From the NCBI GenBank assembly GCA_027575765.1, contig JANBPT010000786.1, forward strand, positions 1 through 23,097: a stretch of 23,097 nucleotides of DNA, written 5' to 3'. The stretch's first letter is position 1; each line of letters begins with the position of its first letter. Shown here piece by piece: positions 8,532 through 17,091 of this stretch. A program made the translations under genes and the position numbers. Origin of the DNA: Tieghemiomyces parasiticus (Eukaryota > Kickxellomycota > Dimargaritomycetes > Dimargaritales > Dimargaritaceae). The notes beneath the pieces are model-generated. The model did not search any database. It was given only the letters and a program-made list of their open reading frames with translations, and was not told the origin of the DNA.

Positions 8532-9695
8532 TTACCCGATCGCCACATCGTACCGAGTAGCCTCAATCTGGGATCCGGAGCCGGCGTACCCGGTACCTTC
8601 ATAGTGCAAATCGACGATCTCCTGCGGCTTGAAAGCCTTATTACAGGTGAGGCACGTCCCAGACTCACCCACGAAGCTGTCCATACAGGGCCGACACACG
8701 ACGTGGCCGCATTTCTTGGGCAGGCACAGCCGCGAGTGATTGGCGAGACCTTTTAAGCAGCCCGGGCAGATGGCGCCTGAACCGCCACGGACATCCACGT
8801 TGACGGCGGGTGATAGCGGCGTGGCGGTGGCGGTTGTCGGCTCCGTTGTAAGTGCAGCGGAGGCGGAAGAAGCGGGTGGTAGGCAGGCCGTGGCCGATGA
8901 CGAGGTAGAGGGGTCAGCTGGGGGAACAGCAAAGTAGACGGGTATCAGCTTCTTTAAGCCAACCCGATGTGGTGGGTCCACCGCCGTGCACATGGGATGG
9001 AGCCGGTCGGGAACCTCCAAGGTAGCCGCCGCTTCGGGGGTTTGTGAGGGCAGCCAGAACCCGGGGTTATTATTAACCTTCCTGTCAGCGCTGGCACCCA
9101 CGTCTTTGGATTCCGCGCCAGGTGTCGACTCTTCTAAATTTTCGCGCCGGCGCTTCACCTCGGCGAACCGTTCCTTGAAGCTCGTGGCAGTTGTCGTGGT
9201 AGAGGCGATTGTAGCTGGGACTCGGTCGACCGATCCTTTCTTTTCCAACGTAGGTTTGGCGGTCGAGCGTATCCGGGGAACGGAGGCGGTAGTGGTTGCC
9301 ACTTCCACCGAGGGGTTTTTTCCGACGGCTGGCGCCGTATAGAGGATTCGGGTCTCGGTCTTTTCGAAGTCGGTAATTTCGCGGGCACGCCTGTCGGCAG
9401 CCTTCTGTTCGAGCTGGCGGTCTAACTGGGTCCGCTGAGCTTCGAAGATTTCGAGCTGGCGGGAAATCTCCTGACGCTGGGCGACAATGTGCTCGTAGAA
9501 GCATTCCTTACATGCCAGATGACCCTCATGGCAGCAGAGCGGGTCCTTGGCGGTGCGATGGCACAGGAAGCAGGCATCAAACTGGCGTTTACCCACCGTA
9601 CCCAGCCGCTGGCGCTTCGTGCCGTAGTCCATCATTTGTCGCTCGGCATACGTGAAAAAGCCAAGCGCCGTGTTATTTTTGGAATGGCGTGGCAT
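8532..9695 (-). CDS. NOSIP: NOSIP-type RING/U-box protein
   Basis: A 387-residue single-exon protein. The N-terminus MPRHSKNNTALGFFTYAER matches the MxRHxKNxTA start of the NOSIP (nitric oxide synthase-interacting protein) family, whose members are nuclear RING/U-box E3 ligases found with the spliceosome in many eukaryotes. An N-terminal half-RING follows: C42-x2-C45, C55, H59, C62-x2-C65. A charged helix (EISRQLEIFEAQRTQLDRQL, 76-95) comes next. The family core GFWLPSQTPEA (212-222) and LKKLIPVYF (247-255) lies mid-protein. A complete C-terminal C3HC4 RING has C310, C313, C329, H331, C334, C337, C348 and C351. The end, EGTGYAGSGSQIEATR, matches the conserved GGTGFAGSG tail. The start has a near-perfect Kozak context (CCACCATGC). 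An in-frame ATG also lies upstream at 9974 with no stop between. A Ser/Thr/Ala-rich linker (256-298) precedes the RING. Confidence 0.92.
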   Translation of the reverse strand: MPRHSKNNTALGFFTYAERQMMDYGTKRQRLGTVGKRQFDACFLCHRTAKDPLCCHEGHLACKECFYEHIVAQRQEISRQLEIFEAQRTQLDRQLEQKAADRRAREITDFEKTETRILYTAPAVGKNPSVEVATTTASVPRIRSTAKPTLEKKGSVDRVPATIASTTTTATSFKERFAEVKRRRENLEESTPGAESKDVGASADRKVNNNPGFWLPSQTPEAAATLEVPDRLHPMCTAVDPPHRVGLKKLIPVYFAVPPADPSTSSSATACLPPASSASAALTTEPTTATATPLSPAVNVDVRGGSGAICPGCLKGLANHSRLCLPKKCGHVVCRPCMDSFVGESGTCLTCNKAFKPQEIVDLHYEGTGYAGSGSQIEATRYDVAIG

Positions 9696-9972
9696 GGTGG
9701 CTGTAGGGAGGTGCGATGGGTCAGTGATGAGGTAAAGGACGAAGTGAAGGGGACGAAGAAGGCTGCGATCGAGAGTTAGTGTTGCCAGCAGGGCCAGTTG
9801 GCAAATTGGAAAGTAAAGACTATTGGAATAAAGAGGGGGTGGGTTCGACAAGGAGGGGCAAATCAACAAAGGCTGGGGCGAGGAGTGCCATACACAAATA
9901 ATTGAATAGAGACGTACATGTCGGTCGGCTGGCAAGGTCAGCAACGCACAGGAATGAACCAGTTCACGACCC
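9696..9972. other. Short intergenic region, possible shared promoter
   Basis: 277 nt upstream of the NOSIP-like start. The NOSIP frame stays open through it up to an ATG at 9974. A CCATGG palindrome at 9971-9976 places an ATG on both strands at nearly the same spot. I see no TATA box. If the plus-strand candidate at 9973 is real, this would act as a divergent promoter. Confidence 0.35.
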
Positions 9973-10467
9973 ATGGGCGCCGGGCTGAGACGGCGTATTT
10001 TTTCCTTTTATTTTTGCCCACAGAGGGGACAGAGAGCCTGCCAAGCAAAGTGTAGGTTATCTCTAGACCCGCTAACCCATTCATCTAGTCACAGCCAAAG
10101 CGCCCTCGTACGGTTCGCCGCATACTTCCGCACGGTATCATCACGCCCTGTTGCTGGCCAGTACAAGTCTCTCAAAGCGGTGGAAGCCGATAATGCTGAC
10201 CTTCCTGGCCTGGTCGCCGAGCTTCTCCCCATTCGCTGTTCGCTCTCACTTGAACACGCCACTAAACCACATAGATGCATTTCCGACCGTTTGCCACCAC
10301 GCACCCTCCTGGGTAGGCCCATCCAGACCGCGATGCCAATGCCATCCTGTAACAGGTAAGAAGTACCTTTGCAACCCATTCGGGCCCGTTCCTGCTTTCA
10401 CTGGCGACCCACTGAATGACAGGAAGCCCACAAAGGCAATGATGAGCACAGAAGAGGGGGGGCTGTA
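9973..10467 (+). other. Candidate unrecognised two-exon ORF
   Basis: An ATG at 9973 opens a frame through 10355. From about 10095 its codons look protein-like (ALVRFAAYFRTV, YKSLKAVEADNADLPGL, VAELLPIRCSL). It ends at a consensus donor AACAG/GTAAGA. A 67-nt intron ending GAATGACAG at 10422 would add, in frame, KPTKAMMSTEEGGL and a stop, about 141 residues in all. A second strong acceptor-like site (GCTAACCC...TCACAG, ending at 10094) lies inside the frame, so exon 1 could begin there instead. No domain is recognised. The minus strand is also open over 10246-10494 (82 codons, tryptophan-rich, with a hydrophobic stretch VLIIAFVGFLSF), so strand is uncertain and both may be noncoding. Confidence 0.2.
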
Positions 10468-11986
10468 AACGCCTCCTTGGTGATTTTGTAGCATCAACCG
10501 GATCCCGCCCTTTGTCAAGCCCGGCTACCGACCCCTCCTTCGCTGGGTTGAACCGCACCACGGGAATGATACCCGCCAGGCTACCCTCTGCTTTCCGCCG
10601 AGAGCTGGCCGGCGGTCAGTCTTTCCGGCCATTCTACAACTAGTTATTCCCTGTAGATCGTAGCATGGCCAGCCCTTCTTCGATTTGGCCGCTAGGCACG
10701 ACGTACAGTATGCGGTGGGGTGTACCTCAGACCCTCCTTCCCCCCGTCCTTTAAAGGCGTTCCAACGTCTGTCGAGGGTTGTCGAGACGGGACGTGTCCT
10801 GTTAAGGCGCTCACGCTCCCATAGACGGTACAGCTCGTTTGTACGCGGAAAGATTTGAACGGGGAACAGCAAGGTTTGCCACCGGATGCTCGGCATAGCC
10901 GAAATTGTTCACCCGGTTGGTCGGTGTCGGTGTGGGTGCGAGATTAGGGGGATGGAAGGCGGACATGTGTCGATACCGCTTGGTTTTCGACAGATTGGTT
11001 CGATACCCCTTCCGTCTTCTTTCCTTCCCCAGCTCTCCTGACCGGGCGAGTGGTCACCATGTCTGGGCATCCGGTAAACCGGGCGCCTTTACACTGTTAG
11101 ACCGCGCTGGGGTGACACGTACGTTGTGTAGACCTGGGTGAGCGACAGGAAAGGAAAGACCGTCTCGAAGTACGGTCACGGCCTTCCCTGCCCGATTTCC
11201 CCCTCCCCTTGTCGGCTACACGGGCTGCGAGTTACCCCGCTCTGCCAAGCTCATGCCGTGCGCGGTAAAGGCAGGCGCCAACATTTACTCTAACCATTCG
11301 CTCGCGGACTCGGTCCAGCAGGGTCGGGTGTCGTGGCCGGCTTGGAAGGCGGAAAGAGGGCGATGTGATCTGAGCCTGCAAGTAAGGGAGTTGTCATGTG
11401 AAACTAGTCGACCGAGACGAGCCGTATTAATCGAATGCATATGCGTACTTACTCTCCAGATCCTAGTCGCACGTAATCACCCCACCCAGGTTGAGAAGCC
11501 CGCACCATTCAGGTTATTTATCACCCCACTCTGTTTGAAAATCTGACTTCACGGGGTCCGATAACATTTTGTAGATAATAAATTACGATAAATTTATAAG
11601 AACAGATTGCGATGGTGAAGGGGGGAGGGGAGGTGCAGATATGTAAGGGTGAATAGGTAGCAATGACATCGCCTAAGTGGCGACCCGGCTGTGCTAGGAA
11701 AATAATAAAAATAGAAGTTAGAGTTGGGATCAAACGAGAGACAGAAGAAGGGGGGATAATACACACTAGGCGATATACAGAGTTTACAACGGCAGAGCAA
11801 GTATGAAAGCAAAGTGGAAGGACGCAGGAAGTGAGCGGGGTGAAAAATGACATCAAGAGAGCGTAGTCAACTTGTAAATATATATGATGACTGTAAGTTA
11901 TGGATAGCTGGAGTAGCACCGGAACCGGGACAGTAAATTAAAACGAGGCGACCGAAAGAAGGTATGGTTGGCAGGGTCACTCTGGA
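10468..11986. other. Intergenic region between the candidate ORF and the Rho gene
   Basis: GC-rich to about 11400, then AT-rich toward the Rho gene. Several frames are open by chance because of high GC, but none shows domain content or a plausible splice pattern. The AT-rich segment 11520-11986 should include the Rho 3' untranslated region. No poly(A) hexamer stands out close to that stop. No RNA gene found. Confidence 0.5.
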
Positions 11987-12725
11987 CTAGAGCAGAACAC
12001 ACATCTTCTTTCGTAGGCGATGTAAACCATTGGACATGGCAAGTTTGGTAGCGGCCTCAAAGACGTCGTCGACGCCTTGGCGTGTCTTGGACGAGCACTC
12101 CATATACTTCTTGGCGTTAATCTGGCGGGCCATGGCCTCGCCCTGGTCATAAGTCACCGGGCGCTGGCCAAACATGGCGAGGTCGTTGGTTACCTCAGCG
12201 TCGAACCGAAGGTCGGTCTTGAGACCAACGAGGATGGTGGGGATGTCACCGCAGAAGTGAGACACCTCCGGGTACCAGCGGTCCTTGACGTTTTTGAGAG
12301 AGAGCGGGGAGTCCACTGAGAAGGCAATGAGAATCACGTCGGTTTCCGGGTAGGACAGGGGGCGAAGTCGGTCGTAGTCCTCTTGGCCAGCTGTATCCCA
12401 TAGGGCTAGTTCGATACGTTTGCCATCGTATTCTACGTCCGCAATGTAGTTCTCAAACACGGTTGGAATGTATTTTTCCGGGAATACGTTGGTCGAAAAG
12501 ATAATCAAGAGGCACGTTTTGCCGCAACTGCCGTCGCCCACGATGACCAGCTTCTTACGGGCATCCGGGGGACCGCGGCGGATGACCTGGAGGGCGTGTG
12601 TGGTGATGTAGAGGGATGATAGCAGAGTTAGTACTGTGACAGGGCGGGTGGGTCTCGACCTCTGTCTGGTTGGAGTCGGCTCCGATGCAGACCTGGTGCG
12701 GGCGTTGGATACTTACTCTGCTCAT
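11987..12725 (-). CDS. Rho-family small GTPase (Rho1/Rho2-like)
   Basis: Two exons (12725-12717 and 12586-11987) encode 202 residues. Rho GTPases switch between GDP and GTP at the plasma membrane to control actin, polarity and, in fungi, cell-wall synthesis. P-loop GDGSCGKT is at 20-27. Switch I is YIPTVFENY (42-50, effector threonine T45), and switch II starts [18 protein letters not shown] (66 onward). LVGLKTDL (123-130) is the Rho form of the NKxD motif, and SSK (168-170) occupies the SAK position. An insert helix follows at about 131-147. The protein ends in a short basic run and CVLL, a CaaX box expected to be geranylgeranylated (C199). The first exon codes only Met-Ser-Arg before a GTAAGT donor, and exon 2 starts [26 protein letters not shown] and [10 protein letters not shown] recall Rho2, but the exact subgroup is undecided. 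Confidence 0.92.
12587..12716 (-). other. Intron of the Rho GTPase gene
   Basis: 130 nt. The donor is AGCAGA/GTAAGT and the acceptor CCTCCAG/GTC. A perfect TACTAAC branch site lies on the minus strand at 12633-12627, about 40 nt before the acceptor. Phase 0 after the third codon. Confidence 0.88.
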
Positions 12726-15505
12726 GGCTATGAGGGTGATATGTGCGGGTTTGGCGCGAAACTGGGACGAGAGAGTGGCTGTAATAGGCGAAGCGGCGGG
12801 GTCCTTGATAGTGACGCGATCGCCGACTAGGCTTGAGGACTGGGATGAGAGTAGGGCTGACGGGTAGGCTTGAAGCTTTCAGGTTTACACGAGGGGGGGG
12901 GCGGTCAGGCGAGGCAGCGTTGTGGGCGCGAGCAGCGAGATGCGTCTGGCAGGGACGGGGGATGATTAAACGTAGATCCCGGGCAGGACTTGGTTTTGGC
13001 AGGGCATGGAGGGAGTTATTTTCGTCTACGGTGCCGAAAGTGGCGGCGGCGAGGTAGCGAGGCAAGTAGAATCAAATGGTATCAGTGGATGGATTAAGGA
13101 TGGATGGAGAAAAGGAGGCGGGTTGGAGAAGGGGCGACGCGGGGCGCGAGGGTTGTATGTTATGATATGGACGCGCGCACGGCAGGGGTGAGCGTCGCGG
13201 CGAGGATCGGCGCTGAGGGTGGTCCGCAGGTGTGGAGGGTAAGGGGAAGAGAGAATGGACGAGTGGGACCGACGGTAAACAACGCGGCCGGGTTGGCTCG
13301 TGTAGCTGCTGGGACAAGTCGAGAGCAGACGGGAAAGGGCGGACGACAGGGGAGTAAGGGACTCGCGGCTTATGGTACGTCCCCCCCCCTAGTCGAAGGG
13401 CTGGGGCAGGGTGGCGTGGGGAAGGGGCGGGGCGTGGATTAATGCCCACAGATTGAGCAAGCGGGGCCAAGCTGGGGTTGCGGGGAAAGTACTGGCTAGC
13501 CCTTGTCGCTGCTAGGCGAACCACCGGCACGCTATGAGACGCGACTGGGGAGGCATAGCGAGAGGCGCATATACGGACGCGTCGCTCGGCGTGGTCGGGG
13601 GACGCGTCTACCGCGGGATCTACACTTACATCACCGTAGCACACCCTGAATCACACCGTTTCCTCCCGCTGTATCCTTTCGGCTGCTAAGCGTCCCCTTT
13701 GATAGGGTGCAGACATCGTCTTTCCTGGCGCCGTGCTGGCGCCATAGTTGTGCACGTCGATGGCCCCCCCTCTATCCGCTAACCTACACCGCGTTGCTGG
13801 GCCCCATCGCCAACGATTTAAGCGGGGCTGAAGTGGGTCGATATATTAACCAGCTCTGCGCACTCAGACCGGAGCCCTTCTGTGCCGTCGCATGTACGCG
13901 TGGGCGCATCCATTGCCATGCTGGCTGAATAGAGCAACGGTTGGGCTGTTGAACGGCCAATGCCTCGGCAATCCCCTGGGCTCTCCATACAGCTCAAACC
14001 CTCCCCTGCGTAAACAAACCGGGGCGTGAGAGGGAGTGGCCCTGGTCGGCCTCCGCCAGTCAGCCGAGCCGAATCGCGTTTGGTGGGCGGTCTTGCCCAA
14101 CATCCCCTACGGCCTTAGTATCTTCTTGTAAACCGCCCTGACGTATGTTGTTATTTTAGCCCAGCTGGTTTCAGAACAATCTTATTGGACGTTTTCCACA
14201 ATCCCGGTTTGACGTATCACGAGCCGAAACGTAAACAAGCCAAATTCAGTTCCTACCATGGTATTTTATTTCTACCTTGCGTCTCAGGTGGAGTGATGCC
14301 GTAAGATCACATGATTAAAAATCCCACTCTGAACGAATTTCTGGTGGGGGGTTTTTTAACCCTTTTTTTGTTCCTTCATCACGTCTCAACGGCTTTGCTT
14401 CCCAGCATGCACTGTGAAGGACCTTAAAATTTTCAGCCCACCACCATTTAAGCCCCTCCCCCACTCTTTTTCTATTTTGAGTCGGATTGTACACCATCTC
14501 CGCATCAACTGAGGGCTGCCTCATAATCCCACAATACGCCAGCTGCTCAAATAGTCACCTGTTGCCTCGTTTAAATGCTAGCCCATCTTTCCACTCCTGA
14601 TCAACCCATCGACTGTACTCTACAGGATCATGTTCGTAGTTAATATGTTCTGATCTCTCAGTACTTTAGATGGAAAACCAGCTGGTTGATGACACGTTGT
14701 ACGCCATCCGTAAAGGGAGGCTGTGGTCGCTACGCCATTTAGGTGTGGTAGACCCTCGATGATCTTGCGTTGCTAGTACTCGCTGCCTGTGCCCTTGTGC
14801 CGGGTGGTTGACGTCTAGCTTTCTTGCAAGGGTGGTCGTACCGTCTGACAGCCTTTTTATGAAAATAACGAAATACAAACCAAACACAACCTGCAACCTG
14901 ATTGATTTGCTAATCATCCGAAGGTGTATAATCACCCATAGACTCATCACGCTAACGAATTTCTACGTGACCCAACCATTACTCGTGCCATCGACAGCTC
15001 TGTATAGCGACATTAGCACCTCCTTCTTGTTAATATGTTTCACTGTGCATTACTTCTCTCTGCTAAGGTTGTCTAAAAGCGCACACTGGATCCACCGTGG
15101 TCATTGGGTTGGTTTGGTCATGATTAGACGGATTAATGAGTGCTGTGAAGTTAAAGGTTTTTTTTTTATTTAAAATATCCAAAGTCAAGCGCTAATCAAG
15201 TTACCGCCTCGTGCTTCGTACTATTGGAAAAATGCTTGAATGGATGAAAGGGACGTGGTATGGGATGTGAAGTGTAGTTTGCATTCCGCTGCCAATGAAG
15301 CAAGCATAACAGCGATTTTTCTGACATGTGGAGGGGTAGTTCAAAGAGATCCACACTCCGAAAAATGGAAAAAAAAGTGGTAAACAGGTCGGTTATAACC
15401 AGGTAGTTGTGAATTGGCCAAACAAAAAGTCACGGTAGACGATATTTGCAGGGTGATTGACATTGCTAGGTTATCCAAACCACCACTCTATTCAGCCGCG
15501 TCAGC
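12726..15505. other. Long region without a supported gene
   Basis: The part adjacent to the Rho start (to about 13650) is GC-rich and pyrimidine-rich on the minus strand, as expected for a Rho promoter and leader. A run of nine cytosines lies at 13381-13389. From 14100 on it is AT-rich. A 69-codon minus-strand frame with an ATG (14315-14524) is lysine- and tryptophan-rich but matches nothing I know. A run of about ten thymines lies at 15158-15167. An AATAAA on the minus strand at 15170-15165 lies 336 nt beyond the small secreted protein gene. No RNA gene or mobile element was seen. Confidence 0.5.
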
Positions 15506-15751
15506 TTATGCGGTAGCCTTGGTTACGGCAGCAGTAGTGGCGGTGTTGGCTGCTTCTGAAAGCCCCTGCTTTGCTACAGACTTGGCCGTATTAGACTTCA
15601 TGACGCTACCAGCATGTTTTGATAAAGAACTGACAACATTTCTAATTGAACGAAAGGTCAATTTGGGATTGGGTACCGGCGAAGCCTCAGTAGAGAAGCT
15701 ACAAAGGGCCAAGAGAAGTACGGATAGAGCAGTGGGGTAATGAAGCTGCAT
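15506..15751 (-). CDS. Small secreted cationic alanine-rich protein
   Basis: An 81-residue protein with an N-terminal signal peptide (hydrophobic core ALSVLLLALCSF, likely cut after A23 in STEA/SPVP). The mature chain is about 58 residues and has no cysteine. It has one acidic residue and eight Lys/Arg (net about +7), and reads as an alanine/serine-rich helix (SIRNVVSSLSKHAGSVMKS, then AKSVAKQGLSEAANTA). The ATG is in a good context (ACCATGC), preceded by a leader of about 150 nt and a TATA box, which supports a real transcription unit. I do not recognise a family. Secretion is a sound inference. A membrane-active or effector role is speculation from charge and composition. A further 3' exon cannot be excluded. 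Confidence 0.6.
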   Translation of the reverse strand: MQLHYPTALSVLLLALCSFSTEASPVPNPKLTFRSIRNVVSSLSKHAGSVMKSNTAKSVAKQGLSEAANTATTAAVTKATA

Positions 15752-17080
15752 GGTGATGTGATGTAAATTGTGTATGAATGGATGTAAGTTGGACAGGTGA
15801 AGTGTAGGTATGATAAAGAAAAAAAAAACGGAGCAATAGACCAAACTGTGGTTAGCGATGAGTGCGCAGGTGAGGGTTAGGTTGAGAGACGAACAGAGGG
15901 CGTCATATTTATATTTAGTTCATTTGGCGCCTTTACCAGCTTGGGGTTGCCTTGGGCAGTACCATGGTGCCATATGAATGTCGTTTATCATGGAGGGTCG
16001 CCCCGTTGTTAGTGCAGTATACGCTTTACACGCCAGGTTACCAGAGGAAAGTGCGGGTGGAGGAAGGGCAGTATTGGGTTTTTGGTGGGGGGGATAAATG
16101 GACAAGGCGGTGTATCAAATGAACGGCGGTTACCCGTTTGTGAAAGACTCTCAAATGATCTACTCTGTCTTTATCCATTAACCGACCACCAATCAATACA
16201 AGGAACTACTGGCGTATGGCTTAGCGAGAAGCCGGCATTGCTATCAACAATGAACAATGCCGCCTTTATCGTGAAAAACGACCAGTGTGCTTCAAAGCTC
16301 GGGGCAGGAGGGAAGACAAGGGGTGTATGGTGCCGGCATCGTAATCTTCACAGCGATACCCAGGTCACAGTCACACTTTACGCCATTAGGGTGGTTGGGA
16401 TATAGCCACTCGCCATAAAGCAAATGAGGTTGTACATGGTCCAATCCAACCACGTAGTAAATAGCCCCCTCCCCCACATGATATTGTAGTAGCCTACCTC
16501 CATCTTCACCAGTCTAAGGTGTGTAACGTTGTAATTGTTTAATGTTTGGTAGGGGTAGTATTAAAGCCGGACAGTAGTGATTGGCTGGTGTTTAGGCGGG
16601 CCATGTACGTTTGAAGCGGGCTGCATCTAATTTCTCCTCCCCTGTCTCCCGTTCTCTGTTTTCGCACCTACTCATTGACAACCCTTGCCAAGACAAAGGC
16701 CGTGAAAGGTTAACTTGATCCCTTTGATGAGAAATTCCATCAACCATGCCCCCCATACTCGGAATAAATCCACTCTTGTGCTTCACTTTTCGTACACGAG
16801 TGCCTTCGGCTGTCTGTCCGCTACGTAACTTATTTCCTCTGTCCGCTACCTCCGCCGAGCTTGTTTGGCCCATTCTTAAGCTATTTAACCTTACCTTGCA
16901 TGAAAAACGAAGCCTATATGATAAAGCCCCTGCCCTGCCAACTGTGTTGCTAAGGGATGTGTATATTGACACAAGAGCCCAGTCGCATCATAATATCTGG
17001 TAAAAAACGTTTCCCACAACCGAAGTAAACAACAAGCAGGTTCCACTTTGATGGCGGCCATGTACAGATTAGGCGGATAA
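15752..17080. other. Region without a supported gene
   Basis: The first 150 nt are the leader and core promoter of the small secreted protein gene. Beyond 15925 no frame on either strand shows domain content, and I found no repeats or RNA genes. Confidence 0.5.
15906..15913 (-). promoter_or_regulatory. TATA box for the small secreted protein gene
   Basis: TATAAATA on the minus strand, about 155 nt upstream of the ATG at 15751. The stretch between contains CT-rich and T-run sequence typical of a fungal leader. Confidence 0.5.
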
Positions 17081-17091
17081 TATATATAAAA
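17081..17091 (+). promoter_or_regulatory. Orphan TATA-like element
   Basis: TATATATAAAA followed by CGGAG resembles a strong core TATA box on the plus strand. No coding sequence follows within several hundred bases, so it may be chance in AT-rich DNA or drive a noncoding transcript. Confidence 0.2.

Noticed and set aside
10845..10870. tRNA B-box-like GTTCAAATC on the minus strand
   Set aside because: The flanking bases cannot form a T-arm stem, and no cloverleaf fits.
14315..14524. 69-codon minus-strand frame with an ATG, Lys/Trp-rich
   Set aside because: No recognisable family, AT-rich low-complexity surroundings, weak start context; too little to call a gene.
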